From NCBI RefSeq assembly GCF_000019845.1, contig NC_010581.1, positions 1,493,501 through 1,557,500 of the forward strand: a stretch of DNA of 64,000 nucleotides, read 5' to 3'. The notes beneath the pieces were generated by a model. That model was not told the DNA's origin. It made no database searches and worked only from the letters and a program-made list of their open reading frames with translations. The first letter of the stretch is position 1. Each line of letters begins with the position of its first letter. Below are positions 25,706-34,281 of the stretch, piece by piece. Source of the DNA: Beijerinckia indica subsp. indica ATCC 9039. GTDB lineage: Bacteria > Pseudomonadota > Alphaproteobacteria > Rhizobiales > Beijerinckiaceae. Position numbers and translations under genes: made by a program.

Positions 25706-26754
25706 GCGCGAAAACCCTGACCGTCGATACCGATGAAGAAGGCATGCGTCTCGATCGCTGGTTCAAGCGACGCCTGCCGGATCTTTCCCTGTCGCATCTC
25801 AACAAGATCGTGCGCACCGGCCAGGTGCGGGTCGATGGCGCGCGTGTCAAGACAGCTACGCGGCTCGCAGCCGGTCAATCGGTGCGCGTGCCTCCGCTCG
25901 ATCTCCCCGAGCGCCCGCTCGAAAAGCCGGCAATTGTTTCTGCCGATGCGCAGGCTCTGCGCGAGATGATCCTCTTTGAGGATCGCGACCTGATGGTGTT
26001 GAACAAGCCCTTTGGCCTGGCGGTCCAGGGCGGGTCCGGCATGACCCATCATATCGATAAAATGCTGGCCTCCCTGCCCAATGAGCGCGGTGACAGGCCG
26101 GTCCTGGTACATCGGCTTGATCGTGATACGTCGGGCGTGTTGCTCGTTGCCAAAACGCGGCGGATGGCGGCGGAACTGGGCGAGATTTTCCGCTCGCGGC
26201 AGGCCCGTAAAATCTACTGGGCCGTAGTCGAGGGTGTACCCAAGCCGGCCCAGGGGCGTATCTCGCTCTATCTCGCCAAGGGTGAGGGGATGGAGGATAA
26301 AAGGGGGCCGCATGGGCGTGATGCCGAAGCCCGGGCTGGCTTGGAAAAGATGCGGGTCGCCAAACATGGCGAGGAAGATGCCCGTCATTCCGTCACTTAT
26401 TACGCCATTGTCGACAAGGTTCCCTCGCGTCTTGCCTGGCTGTCGATGAAACCGATCACCGGCCGCACGCATCAATTGCGCGCCCATGCCGAGGCGATTG
26501 GGCATCCGATTATCGGTGATCCCAAATATGGATTGAAGCCCAAGGACGACCCGCGCCGCAATGATCCCAACCGCGCGATTCCCGAGGGGGTCGAGCGTAA
26601 ATTGCATCTTCTCGCCCGCCGGTTGATCTTGCCACACCCGCGCGGCGGCATTTTGGATGTCACGGCGCCTCTGCCTCCGCATATGCAAAAAACCTTCGAT
26701 CTCTTCGGATTCGACATAAAGCACGAGGACCCGATCGATCATGCTCCTGAATGA
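25702..26754 (+). CDS. RluC-family ribosomal large-subunit pseudouridine synthase
   Basis: A 350-residue protein with an N-terminal S4 RNA-binding domain (GMRLDRWFKRRLPDLSLSHLNKIVRTGQVRVDG) and the catalytic motif HRLDRDTSG with Asp140. Later segments are KIYWAVVEG and ITGRTHQLRAHAEAIGHPIIGDPKYG. It isomerises uridines in 23S rRNA, but which sites cannot be read. The GTG start overlaps crcB by four bases and the 3' end overlaps the next HAD gene by 14 bases, so translation is coupled on both sides. Confidence 0.92.
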   Translation: MSAKTLTVDTDEEGMRLDRWFKRRLPDLSLSHLNKIVRTGQVRVDGARVKTATRLAAGQSVRVPPLDLPERPLEKPAIVSADAQALREMILFEDRDLMVLNKPFGLAVQGGSGMTHHIDKMLASLPNERGDRPVLVHRLDRDTSGVLLVAKTRRMAAELGEIFRSRQARKIYWAVVEGVPKPAQGRISLYLAKGEGMEDKRGPHGRDAEARAGLEKMRVAKHGEEDARHSVTYYAIVDKVPSRLAWLSMKPITGRTHQLRAHAEAIGHPIIGDPKYGLKPKDDPRRNDPNRAIPEGVERKLHLLARRLILPHPRGGILDVTAPLPPHMQKTFDLFGFDIKHEDPIDHAPE

Positions 26755-27439
26755 CACGGTGTCCTTACGCGAAACTGGCCAGAACCGAAGATTAGTCATC
26801 TTTGACGTCGATGGCACATTGGTCGATAGCCAGGATTTCATCGTCGAGGCGATGCGGCGGGCCTTCGCCGTCCATGACCTGCCCATACCCGAGCGCAAAC
26901 AGGCGCTTTCAATCGTCGGTCTTTCTTTGCATGAGGCTTTCACCGTTCTGGTTGGGCCGGATGCGCCGATCGCCGGGCTGGTCGAGACCTATAAGGAGGC
27001 CTGGAACGCCATGCGGGCCGATCCCGCCTATGACGATCCTTTCTATCCTGGTGCACGAGAGACTTTGGATGCTTTTGCGGCGCGCACCGATCTCGTGCTC
27101 GGCATCGCCACCGGCAAGTCCCGGCGCGGCGTGAAGCATCTGCTCGATCGCTGGAATTTGCACAGCCATTTCGAAACGGTTCAGACCTCGGATGATCATC
27201 CCTCGAAACCGGCGCCCGACATGGTCCTTGCGGCCCTTGCGGAAACCGGTGTCGAGCCCGCTGATGCCTTCATGATCGGCGACACGGCTTATGATATGGA
27301 AATGGCTTGTGCTGCAGGCGTGCGACCGATTGGGGTCGCCTGGGGCTATCATGAGAGGGCCGTGCTCGAGGCCGCTGGCGCTGAACGGGTGGTCGCTGAT
27401 TTTGCCGAAATCGAGGTCTTGTTGGGCCCAACCGGCTGA
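26741..27439 (+). CDS. HAD-IA hydrolase, phosphoglycolate phosphatase-like
   Basis: A 232-residue HAD protein with motif 1 VIFDVDGTLVDSQDFI, the cap-domain IVGLSLHEAFTVL, motif 2 GIATGKSRRGV, motif 3 Lys in DDHPSKPAPDMVLAAL and motif 4 MIGDTAYDMEMACAAGVRPIGVAWGYHE. The profile resembles phosphoglycolate phosphatase (Gph), but substrate specificity in this subfamily is broad. It overlaps the pseudouridine synthase gene by 14 bases and precedes the ATP12 gene by 35 bases. Confidence 0.88.
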   Translation: MLLNDTVSLRETGQNRRLVIFDVDGTLVDSQDFIVEAMRRAFAVHDLPIPERKQALSIVGLSLHEAFTVLVGPDAPIAGLVETYKEAWNAMRADPAYDDPFYPGARETLDAFAARTDLVLGIATGKSRRGVKHLLDRWNLHSHFETVQTSDDHPSKPAPDMVLAALAETGVEPADAFMIGDTAYDMEMACAAGVRPIGVAWGYHERAVLEAAGAERVVADFAEIEVLLGPTG

Positions 27440-27474
27440 AAGACCGACCCAGCATCGCGAACAGGAAAAGGACG

Positions 27475-28296
27475 ATGGCTGAACATCGCAACCCAGACGA
27501 TCTTGCCGCTCTGTTTCCGCAAGCGGCTAGCGAGCCGATCGATCCCGTCGCCATGGCGCGGCGCGATCTGAAAAAAGCTCTCCCCAAACGGTTTTATCGC
27601 GAGGCCCGGGCGGAGCCCGTCGAAGGGGGATTTGCCCTGACGCTCGATGGCAAACCGGCCAAGACGCCGGCGCGTCAGGACCTCGTTCTGCCGACTTTGG
27701 CGGCGGCTGAGGCTTTGGCGGCTGAATGGAACGCCCAGGAAGATATCATCGATCCTTCCGCCATGCCGCTGACGCGCCTGGCCAATTCCGCCATCGATGG
27801 CGTGCGCGCCGCGCTCATGGAGACGGTCGAGGAAATCGCCCGTTATGGCGGTTCCGATCTCGTTTGCTACCGGGCTGAGGGGCCAGACAGCTTGGTCGCG
27901 GCGCAGGCTGCCGCCTGGGACCCGGTTCTCGCCTTCGCGCGGGAAAAGCTTGGTGCCCGTTTCCTGTGCGCCGAGGGGGTTGTTTTCGTCACGCAGCCGG
28001 AGGAGGCTGAGGCCGCTTTGCTGAAGGCTGTCCAGTTTTGGGCGAACGACAAGGCCAACGCGCCTTTCGCTGTCGCGGCCTTGCATGTGATGACCAGCTT
28101 GATGGGTTCGGCATTGATGGCGCTTGGCGTGGCCCATGGCCTGCTGCGGCCTGAGGAGGCTTGGGCTTCCGCCCATGTCGATGAGGATTTTCAGATGCGT
28201 GTCTGGGGGCGGGACGAAGAAGCCCTCGAACGCCGAACGAGACGTTGGCGAGACATGGAAGCGGCTGCCCGCCTTTTCCAGTCCGTCCAATCATGA
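27475..28296 (+). CDS. ATP12-family F1-ATPase assembly chaperone
   Basis: A 273-residue protein with KRFYREARAEPVEGGFALTLDGKPAKTPARQDLVLPT, then LAAEWNAQEDIIDPSAMPLTRLANSAIDGV, SDLVCYRAEGPDSLVAAQAAAWDPVLAFA and the closing MRVWGRDEEALERRTRRWRDMEAAARLF. These match ATP12, the mitochondrial chaperone that delivers the F1 alpha subunit; alphaproteobacteria keep a bacterial form. The run of pseudouridine synthase, HAD and ATP12 genes is typical of this class. Its ATP synthase client is outside the window. Confidence 0.92.
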   Translation: MAEHRNPDDLAALFPQAASEPIDPVAMARRDLKKALPKRFYREARAEPVEGGFALTLDGKPAKTPARQDLVLPTLAAAEALAAEWNAQEDIIDPSAMPLTRLANSAIDGVRAALMETVEEIARYGGSDLVCYRAEGPDSLVAAQAAAWDPVLAFAREKLGARFLCAEGVVFVTQPEEAEAALLKAVQFWANDKANAPFAVAALHVMTSLMGSALMALGVAHGLLRPEEAWASAHVDEDFQMRVWGRDEEALERRTRRWRDMEAAARLFQSVQS

Positions 28297-28308
28297 GGAT
28301 AGGCAATC

Positions 28309-28830
28309 ATGAGCAAGCTTTACGATATTACCGTAAAAACCATTGAGGGACCGAGCGAGACGATCGGCGAATACAAAGGCAATGTCATATTGATCGTCAA
28401 TACGGCATCGGCCTGCGGTCTCACGCCGCAATATCTTGCCCTGGAAAAGATCTATGAGACCTATATGGACCGGGGCTTTGTGGTGCTCGGGTTTCCCTGC
28501 AATGATTTCGGTGCCCAGGAGCCGGGGACCGAATTGGAAATTCAGCGTTTTTGTGAGGCGAAATTCAACGTCCAGTTTCCCATGTTCGCCAAGATCAGCG
28601 TCAAGCCAGGGTCTCGCCATCCACTCTATGAGGAATTGATCGCGCGCCAGCCCAAGGCCCGCACCAATCCGGGCGCAGCGCCGAAGGAAGGCAGCGACAT
28701 TTCCTGGAATTTCGAAAAATTCCTGGTCAGTCGCGACGGCGAGGTCATTGACCGTTTCGCTCCGCAGGTGACACCTGATTCTCCTCTGGTCATCGAGGCC
28801 GTCGAGAAGGCGCTCGGGCCGACGGCCTGA
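28309..28830 (+). CDS. Glutathione peroxidase-family protein
   Basis: A 173-residue thiol peroxidase. The catalytic Cys36 is in LIVNTASACGLTPQY, with Gln in GFPCNDFGAQEPG and Trp in SDISWNFEKFLV completing the tetrad. It is the Cys (non-seleno) type and probably uses thioredoxin or glutathione to reduce peroxides in the cytoplasm. It starts 12 bases after the ATP12 gene, so it belongs to the same operon. Confidence 0.93.
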   Translation: MSKLYDITVKTIEGPSETIGEYKGNVILIVNTASACGLTPQYLALEKIYETYMDRGFVVLGFPCNDFGAQEPGTELEIQRFCEAKFNVQFPMFAKISVKPGSRHPLYEELIARQPKARTNPGAAPKEGSDISWNFEKFLVSRDGEVIDRFAPQVTPDSPLVIEAVEKALGPTA

Positions 28831-28842
28831 GATTGTTCTTCC

Positions 28843-28887
28843 ATGGCAAAAGTCCCCATGGCAAAAGTCCCCATGGCAAAAGTCCAT
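28843..28887 (+). repeat. 15-bp tandem repeat containing start codons
   Basis: Three copies of ATGGCAAAAGTCCCC (28843-28857, 28858-28872, and 28873-28887 with two final-base changes). Each begins with an in-frame ATG, giving MAKVPMAKVPMAKVH at the start of the GNAT protein. Confidence 0.9.
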
Positions 28888-29370
28888 GGTCTTGAGATCA
28901 GGCGTGCCGAGGCCGGCGATTTTGAAGGCCTTGGCGCGCTGAATAATCGGCTCGGTTTCCGGCTTGGCCCCCTCCCAGCGCCGGCGCGTAATCCCGATCT
29001 TTACCGGCATTGGCTGGCTGCGGCACAAGGAACGCGCCTCGTTGCCGTGCAGGGCAGCGTGATCATCGGACAAGCGGCTCTGACCCCGCCGAGGCAAAAT
29101 GTCGCTGGCCTGGTCGCTACTCTGTCCATCGGCGTGCGCGAAGATCAGCGCGGCCAAGGGGTCGGCGGGGCGCTTCTTGAGGCTTTGTTAGCCGAAGCGG
29201 ATGGACCGCTCAGTCTTGACCGGATCGAACTCACGGTTTTCTCCGATAATCATCCGGCCCTTCATCTTTACAAAAAATTCGGCTTCGTCCTCCTTCAAAC
29301 GCGCCCCGAGGCCGTGCTGCGCGAAAACCGTCTCTGCGATGTCGAGGACTGGATCCGCATGCGGTTGTAA
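28843..29370 (+). CDS. GNAT-family N-acetyltransferase
   Basis: A protein of up to 175 residues with the GNAT core: VAGLVATLSIGVREDQRGQGVGGALLEALLAEA is the acetyl-CoA-binding motif A (Arg/Gln-x-x-Gly-x-Gly). Motif B is DRIELTVFSDNHPALHLYKKFGFVLLQ. The acceptor is unknown. The N-terminus carries a threefold MAKVP repeat from a DNA repeat, so translation may begin at any of three ATGs (28843, 28858, 28873); the fold starts at HGLEIRRAEAGDFEGL. No clear ribosome site decides. It ends the crcB-GNAT plus-strand run. Confidence 0.85.
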   Translation: MAKVPMAKVPMAKVHGLEIRRAEAGDFEGLGALNNRLGFRLGPLPAPARNPDLYRHWLAAAQGTRLVAVQGSVIIGQAALTPPRQNVAGLVATLSIGVREDQRGQGVGGALLEALLAEADGPLSLDRIELTVFSDNHPALHLYKKFGFVLLQTRPEAVLRENRLCDVEDWIRMRL

Positions 29371-29474
29371 CACCCTGCCGAAAGTCAGCTTGCAAGTTTT
29401 TGTAAGTAGGTCATACGTCGTTTACAATCGTTAAAGAGTTGTAGTTTCAAGGCTAGCAGGCGGCGGGGGGTTGC

Positions 29475-31007
29475 GTGAAGACTATTTTGGAACGGCTTGA
29501 CGAGCGTGAGGCAATTGCTCGCTTGGGTGGAGGCGTTGAAAGGCTACAGGCGCAGCACAATCGGGGCAAGCTGACTGCGCGGGAGCGTATCGAGCTCTTA
29601 CTCGATCAGGATTCCTTTGAAGAATTCGATATGTTCGTCCAGCACCGGGCGATCGATTTCGGTATGGACAGCGTCAAAATCCCGGGGGATGGCGTGGTGA
29701 CGGGCTGGGGCACCGTCAATGGCCGTACTGTTTTCGTTTTCGCTAAGGATTTCACGGTTTTCGGCGGTTCGCTTTCGGAAACCCATGCGCAGAAGATTCT
29801 CAAGCTGCAGGACATGGCCTTGCGCAACCGCGCGCCGATCATCGGCCTGTTCGATGCGGGCGGTGCACGCATTCAGGAAGGTGTCGCGGCCCTTGGCGGT
29901 TATGGCGAAGTGTTCCAGCGTAATGTGCTTGCTTCCGGTGTCATTCCGCAAATCTCGCTGATCATGGGACCTTGCGCCGGCGGTGACGTTTATTCACCGG
30001 CGATGACAGATTTCATCTTTATGGTCAAGGATACGAGCTATATGTTCGTGACCGGACCCGATGTCGTGAAAACCGTCACCAATGAAAACGTCACGGCGGA
30101 GCAGCTCGGCGGCGCCAGTGTGCATACGACACAGAGCTCGATCGCAGATCATGCCTATGAAAACGATGTCGAGGCTCTGTTGCAGATGCGTCGGCTCATC
30201 GATTTTCTGCCGGCCTCCAATGTCGCGCCTCTGCCTGAATGGCCGAGCTTCGATACAGCCGACAGGGTTGATTTCTCGCTCGATACCTTGATCCCCGATA
30301 ATCCAAACAAGCCCTATGATGTCAAGGAATTGATCGCCAAGACGGTGGACGAGGGGGATTTCTTCGAGATCCAGCAGGCGCATGCGCGCAATATTGTTGT
30401 CGGTTTTGGCCGTATGGAAGGGCGTACAGTCGGCATTGTCGCCAATCAGCCTTTGGTGCTCGCCGGTGTGCTCGATTCCGATGCCTCGCGCAAGGCTGGT
30501 CGTTTCGTTCGCTTTTGCGATTGTTTCAACATTCCGATCGTGACCTTCGTGGACGTGCCGGGCTTTCTGCCGGGTGTCGCGCAGGAACATGGCGGGCTCA
30601 TCAAGCATGGCGCGAAATTGCTCTTCGCCTATGCTGAAGCCACAGTGCCGAAAATCACCATCATTACACGCAAGGCTTTCGGCGGCGCCTATGACGTCAT
30701 GGCCTCGAAACATTTGCGGGGCGATGTCAATTATGCGTGGCCGACCGCGCAGATCGCCGTCATGGGCGCCAAGGGCGCGGTCGAGATCATCTTCCGCAAG
30801 GATCTGGCCGATCCGGAAAAGATCGCCAAACATACAAAGGATTACGAAGAGCGCTTTCTCTCACCCTTCGTCGCTGCCGAGCGCGGCTATATCGATGAAG
30901 TCATTCAGCCGCATACGACACGCAAGCGCGTGGCACGGGTGCTCGCCCTCCTGCGCAGCAAGAACTTGGAAAATCCCTGGAAAAAACACGACAATATTCC
31001 GCTGTAG
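29475..31007 (+). CDS. pccB: Propionyl-CoA carboxylase beta chain (carboxyltransferase)
   Basis: A 510-residue carboxyltransferase. The N-half shows [36 protein letters not shown] and [24 protein letters not shown]. The C-half shows [66 protein letters not shown] and [16 protein letters not shown]. It transfers carboxyl from biotin to propionyl-CoA, giving methylmalonyl-CoA. The GTG start begins [11 protein letters not shown]. pccA follows after 73 bases. Specificity for propionyl over other acyl-CoAs is inferred from the partner and family. Confidence 0.93.
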   Translation: MKTILERLDEREAIARLGGGVERLQAQHNRGKLTARERIELLLDQDSFEEFDMFVQHRAIDFGMDSVKIPGDGVVTGWGTVNGRTVFVFAKDFTVFGGSLSETHAQKILKLQDMALRNRAPIIGLFDAGGARIQEGVAALGGYGEVFQRNVLASGVIPQISLIMGPCAGGDVYSPAMTDFIFMVKDTSYMFVTGPDVVKTVTNENVTAEQLGGASVHTTQSSIADHAYENDVEALLQMRRLIDFLPASNVAPLPEWPSFDTADRVDFSLDTLIPDNPNKPYDVKELIAKTVDEGDFFEIQQAHARNIVVGFGRMEGRTVGIVANQPLVLAGVLDSDASRKAGRFVRFCDCFNIPIVTFVDVPGFLPGVAQEHGGLIKHGAKLLFAYAEATVPKITIITRKAFGGAYDVMASKHLRGDVNYAWPTAQIAVMGAKGAVEIIFRKDLADPEKIAKHTKDYEERFLSPFVAAERGYIDEVIQPHTTRKRVARVLALLRSKNLENPWKKHDNIPL

Positions 31008-31080
31008 AAACATGATCGCCCCCGCGTGATGGCGGGTTGATTGACTCGGCGCATACATCATAAAATTTCCGGAGCGTTCC

Positions 31081-33087
31081 ATGTTCAAGAAAATCCTTAT
31101 CGCCAATCGCGGCGAAATCGCCTGCCGCGTGATCAAAACGGCGCGGCGGCTCGGTATCGCCACGGTTGCTGTCTATTCCGAGGCTGATCGCAATGCGCTG
31201 CATGTGCGTATGGCGGATGAAGCTGTGTTCATCGGCGGCGCGGCCGCTTCCGAATCCTATCTGGTGATGGACAAAATCGTCGAGGCTTGCGTCGCGACGG
31301 GTGCCGAGGCGGTTCATCCTGGTTATGGCTTCCTGTCGGAGCGCGCTGCCTTTCCCGAGGCGCTTGCCGCCAAAGGCATTGTCTTTATCGGTCCCAATCC
31401 CAAGGCGATCGAAGCCATGGGCGATAAGATCCAATCGAAGAAATATGCCCAGGCCGCCGGTGTCTCTGTCGTGCCGGGCTATTTGGGCGAGATCCTTTCG
31501 GCTGATGAGGCGGCGCGCATTGCCGATGACATCGGCTATCCGGTAATGATCAAGGCTTCGGCCGGCGGCGGCGGCAAGGGCATGCGTATCGCTCATGCGC
31601 GTGATGAGGTCGTTGAAGGTTTTACGCGGGCTCGCTCGGAAGCCAAATCTTCCTTTGGTGATGATCGCGTCTTCATCGAGAAATTCATCGTTGATCCGCG
31701 TCATATCGAAATTCAAGTGCTTGGTGACAAACACGGCAATGTCATTCATCTCGGTGAGCGTGAATGTTCGATCCAGCGCCGCAATCAGAAAGTCATCGAG
31801 GAAGCCCCTTCACCGCTGCTCGATACCGCGACGCGTGAAAAAATGGGCGCCGAGGCCGTGGCCTTGGCCAAGGCCGTGGGCTATGATTCCGCGGGAACGG
31901 TCGAATTTGTCTGCGGCCAGGATAAGCAATTCTACTTCCTGGAAATGAATACCCGATTGCAGGTGGAGCATCCGGTGACGGAACTGGTCACGGGCCTTGA
32001 CCTCGTCGAGCAGATGATCCGCATCGCTGCCGGGGAAAAGCTGGCCTTGACCCAGCATGATGTCACTTTGCGCGGTTGGGCCGTCGAAAGCCGTGTCTAT
32101 GCGGAAGATCCCGCGCGCAATTTTCTGCCCTCGACAGGCCGGCTCGTGGCCTATCGTCCGCCGGCGGAAGGGCTCGTCGATGGCATTACCATCCGCAACG
32201 ATACGGGTGTCTATGAAGGGGCGGAAATCTCGATCTTTTACGATCCGATGATCGCTAAATTCATCACCTATGGGGCGACACGTCAGGCGGCCGTCGAGGC
32301 GCAGGCGCAGGCGCTCGACGCCTTTGTCATCCATGGTATACGCCACAATATTCCGTTCCTGAACAGCGTGATGCGGCATGAACGGTTTCGTTCGGGCAAG
32401 CTCTCGACGCAATTCCTGGCTGAAGAATATCCGAACGGGTTTACACCGCATCTGCCGCATGGGGATGAGGTTTTCGCGCTCTCCGCTGTCGCCGCTACGA
32501 TCGATCATGTCCTGAACGAGCGCAAACGGCATATTTCGGGACAATTGTCGGCCAGCAAGCCAGTCGTCTTCACGCGCGAGCGCAGCGTTCTTTTGGGCGC
32601 GGATCGGCACGACATTCGGGTCGAGCCTGGCGTCGAAGGCGTGCGGGTTCATTTCGAGACCAATAATCTCTCTTACTTCTGCCGTTCCTCTTGGCAAGGC
32701 GGTGAAACCGTCTGGACCGGCACGATCAATGGCGAAACGGCAGCTGTTCAGGTGCAGCCGATCCCCAATGGATTCCTGCTCTCGCGGGGCGGCGCCGAGG
32801 TCGAGGCGCGCGTCTATACGCGGCGTGAGGCTGATCTCGCCGCGTTCATGCCAGAGAAAGCGCAGGCTGAAGCGGTGAAGGCCTTGCTATGCCCGATGCC
32901 GGGTCTCGTGAGGGCCATTCATGTCGCGCCCGGTCAGGAGGTCAAGGCCGGCGATCCTCTCTGCGTGGTCGAAGCCATGAAAATGGAAAACCTGCTGCGC
33001 GCCGATCAGGATACGACGATCAAAAGTGTGCTGGCGAAGGAGGGCGATTCACTCGCCGTCGATGCGATCATTATGGAATTTGCCTGA
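31081..33087 (+). CDS. pccA: Propionyl-CoA carboxylase alpha chain (biotin carboxylase and carrier)
   Basis: A 668-residue biotin-dependent subunit. The biotin carboxylase starts [25 protein letters not shown]. The ATP-grasp glycine loop is at residues 158-169 (KASAGGGGKGMR), and EMNTRLQVEHPVTELVTG follows. A middle BT domain leads to a C-terminal biotinyl domain whose VVEAMKMEN places the biotinylated Lys634. It carboxylates biotin with ATP and bicarbonate for PccB. Spacing to pccB and shared strand show one operon. It differs from the shorter accC at 55 kb, which lacks the carrier domain. Confidence 0.94.
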   Translation: MFKKILIANRGEIACRVIKTARRLGIATVAVYSEADRNALHVRMADEAVFIGGAAASESYLVMDKIVEACVATGAEAVHPGYGFLSERAAFPEALAAKGIVFIGPNPKAIEAMGDKIQSKKYAQAAGVSVVPGYLGEILSADEAARIADDIGYPVMIKASAGGGGKGMRIAHARDEVVEGFTRARSEAKSSFGDDRVFIEKFIVDPRHIEIQVLGDKHGNVIHLGERECSIQRRNQKVIEEAPSPLLDTATREKMGAEAVALAKAVGYDSAGTVEFVCGQDKQFYFLEMNTRLQVEHPVTELVTGLDLVEQMIRIAAGEKLALTQHDVTLRGWAVESRVYAEDPARNFLPSTGRLVAYRPPAEGLVDGITIRNDTGVYEGAEISIFYDPMIAKFITYGATRQAAVEAQAQALDAFVIHGIRHNIPFLNSVMRHERFRSGKLSTQFLAEEYPNGFTPHLPHGDEVFALSAVAATIDHVLNERKRHISGQLSASKPVVFTRERSVLLGADRHDIRVEPGVEGVRVHFETNNLSYFCRSSWQGGETVWTGTINGETAAVQVQPIPNGFLLSRGGAEVEARVYTRREADLAAFMPEKAQAEAVKALLCPMPGLVRAIHVAPGQEVKAGDPLCVVEAMKMENLLRADQDTTIKSVLAKEGDSLAVDAIIMEFA

Positions 33088-33248
33088 GGATCAGTTCGAC
33101 AACATATCAAAAAGCGTCTGTATGCGGACGTGGGTGGGTAGTAGTCGTCTTCCAAAATATGTTCCATTGACACCCAGCATGCCGGACAAAGAAGGACGTA
33201 TCTATAGCCGCACACGGCGCTCACGAATTTACGAAATAGAGAAGGCTC

Positions 33249-33274
33249 AGGGCGGCTGCAAGGCCGCCCTTTTT
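33249..33274 (+). terminator. Rho-independent terminator downstream of pccA
   Basis: Perfect eight-base stem AGGGCGGC (33249-33256) and GCCGCCCT (33263-33270) around a six-base loop, followed by TTTT. It lies about 160 bases after the pccA stop. This is the clearest classical terminator in the first half of the window. Confidence 0.8.
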
Positions 33275-33286
33275 CGTGGGCCTTCC

Positions 33287-33325
33287 AGAGCGTCGGACGT
33301 TCAAGTTGATCATGTCCGATGCTCT
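33287..33325. repeat. Dispersed palindrome, copy 4 (module B type)
   Basis: AGAGCGTCGGAC at 33287-33298 pairs with GTCCGATGCTCT at 33314-33325, with one mismatch. The arms match module B of copy 1 (AGAGCATCGGA). Confidence 0.65.
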
Positions 33326-33955
33326 ATCATGATAAAAGGATTGCACCGTCAATGACTGCAATCAAACATTCAGGGTTTTTTTAAACAGCTCCGCTTTAGC
33401 ATGGTTTGATGCCATTGGAGGTGTTTCCTTCGTCGTGCCTATAAATAAATAATTGTGACTTAAGTATTGACGTTCATCAAACATCATGGAACTATTTGTC
33501 TTGACGCTCCACTTGAATGAAAAGGGAATCATAATCCCGTAGCGCCTGAACTATAAAAGACACAGGGAAGGAACATGTGATGGGCCAGCCAAAACCAAAA
33601 TTATGGCCGCACTCATCCTCGAGACGCGCAATGTCTCCACGCTATGCATGGCATAAAGGCGCTGCATAACCTCTTCTTTAAAAGTCCGTATCTGTCTTGA
33701 TCGATGATCCTTGTATGGCCATGACCGCCACAAGGGTGTTCATTGTTTGCGATCATCTCTCAGGACTTGGTAGCGAACCTTCGCATCCAGCGAACATATC
33801 TTTGTAAAACCTGACATCGCTGGATGGTCGGTGGCTTCCGCATGTTTGGATCTGCCCCTCTTTTTGCGAAGGCTAAGCAGCCTTGCGTGGTGAAAGCCAC
33901 GATTGATTTTGCTTGTTTCAAGGGGAAATCAAGGCTGCCTAGAATTTTAAGTGCA
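33326..33955. other. Non-coding region before the levanase, first part
   Basis: No gene supported. It contains a ten-base inverted repeat, CATCCAGCGA at 33784-33793 with its complement at 33817-33826, and a nine-base one, GCAGCCTTG at 33877-33885 with its complement at 33930-33938. These may be fossil ends of lost mobile DNA, but no transposase remnant could be recognised. The composition is AT-rich. Confidence 0.45.
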
Positions 33956-33977
33956 AGCAAACTTGGACAAGTTTGCT
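33956..33977. promoter_or_regulatory. Perfect palindrome AGCAAACTTG-N2
   Basis: AGCAAACTTG at 33956-33965 and its exact complement at 33968-33977 with a two-base centre, about 300 bases upstream of the levanase. The form suits a dimeric regulator, but it could also be a plain hairpin. Confidence 0.45.
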
Positions 33978-33979
33978 GA

Positions 33980-34078
33980 GAGCACCAAACCTGAAAGTGA
34001 ATTCCACTTTTGGGGTTAATATGGTGTGTTTTTGAAGATCTGGAGCATCCGACGATTCAGCTTGAAGATCCGATGCCA
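33980..34078. repeat. Dispersed palindrome, copy 5 (two-module, diverged)
   Basis: It has the same order as copy 1. The core AAAGTGAATTCCACTTTTGGGG (module A, 33994-34014) is followed after about 30 bases by GAGCATCCGA and GATCCGATGCC (module B). The arms have several mismatches, so this copy seems older. Confidence 0.55.
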
Positions 34079-34117
34079 TAGAAAGCGTATTCAAAGTAAC
34101 AGACTGTATTCGCGTCT

Positions 34118-34143
34118 ATTCGATTGTCAAATGACAATCGAAT
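34118..34143. promoter_or_regulatory. Perfect 12+12 palindrome upstream of the levanase
   Basis: ATTCGATTGTCA at 34118-34129 and its exact complement at 34132-34143 flank a two-base centre. It ends 138 bases before the levanase start and is not followed by a T-run. It is the best candidate operator for the levanase in this non-coding stretch. The cognate regulator is not next to it. Confidence 0.55.
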
Positions 34144-34281
34144 GAGAGCGTTTGCGTCTAAGAGCAAACAACGGGCGTTGCCCAGTGAGCCAAACTTATA
34201 CGCATTGCACGAATGCCGCGATCAAGCGGAATTCTAGCCCATGCGTAAATCAATAATATTAAAGATATAGGCGAGGAAACG

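Noticed and set aside
25555..26943. Open frame of 462 codons on the minus strand
   Set aside because: Antisense to crcB, the pseudouridine synthase and the HAD gene, all of which are well supported; no motifs.
29994..30833. Open frame of 279 codons antisense to pccB
   Set aside because: His- and Arg-rich shadow translation with no motif; pccB is unambiguous on the other strand.
31810..32697. Open frame of 295 codons antisense to pccA
   Set aside because: Shadow of the biotin carboxylase gene without motifs or ribosome site.
33167..33172. TTGACA suggesting a small RNA promoter before the terminator at 33249
   Set aside because: No -10 box lies at 15-19 bases; the terminator is better explained as the end of the pccBA transcript.
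33760..33960. Possible transposase remnant on the minus strand
   Set aside because: The inverted repeats suggested a mobile element, but the translated frames match no transposase motif I know.
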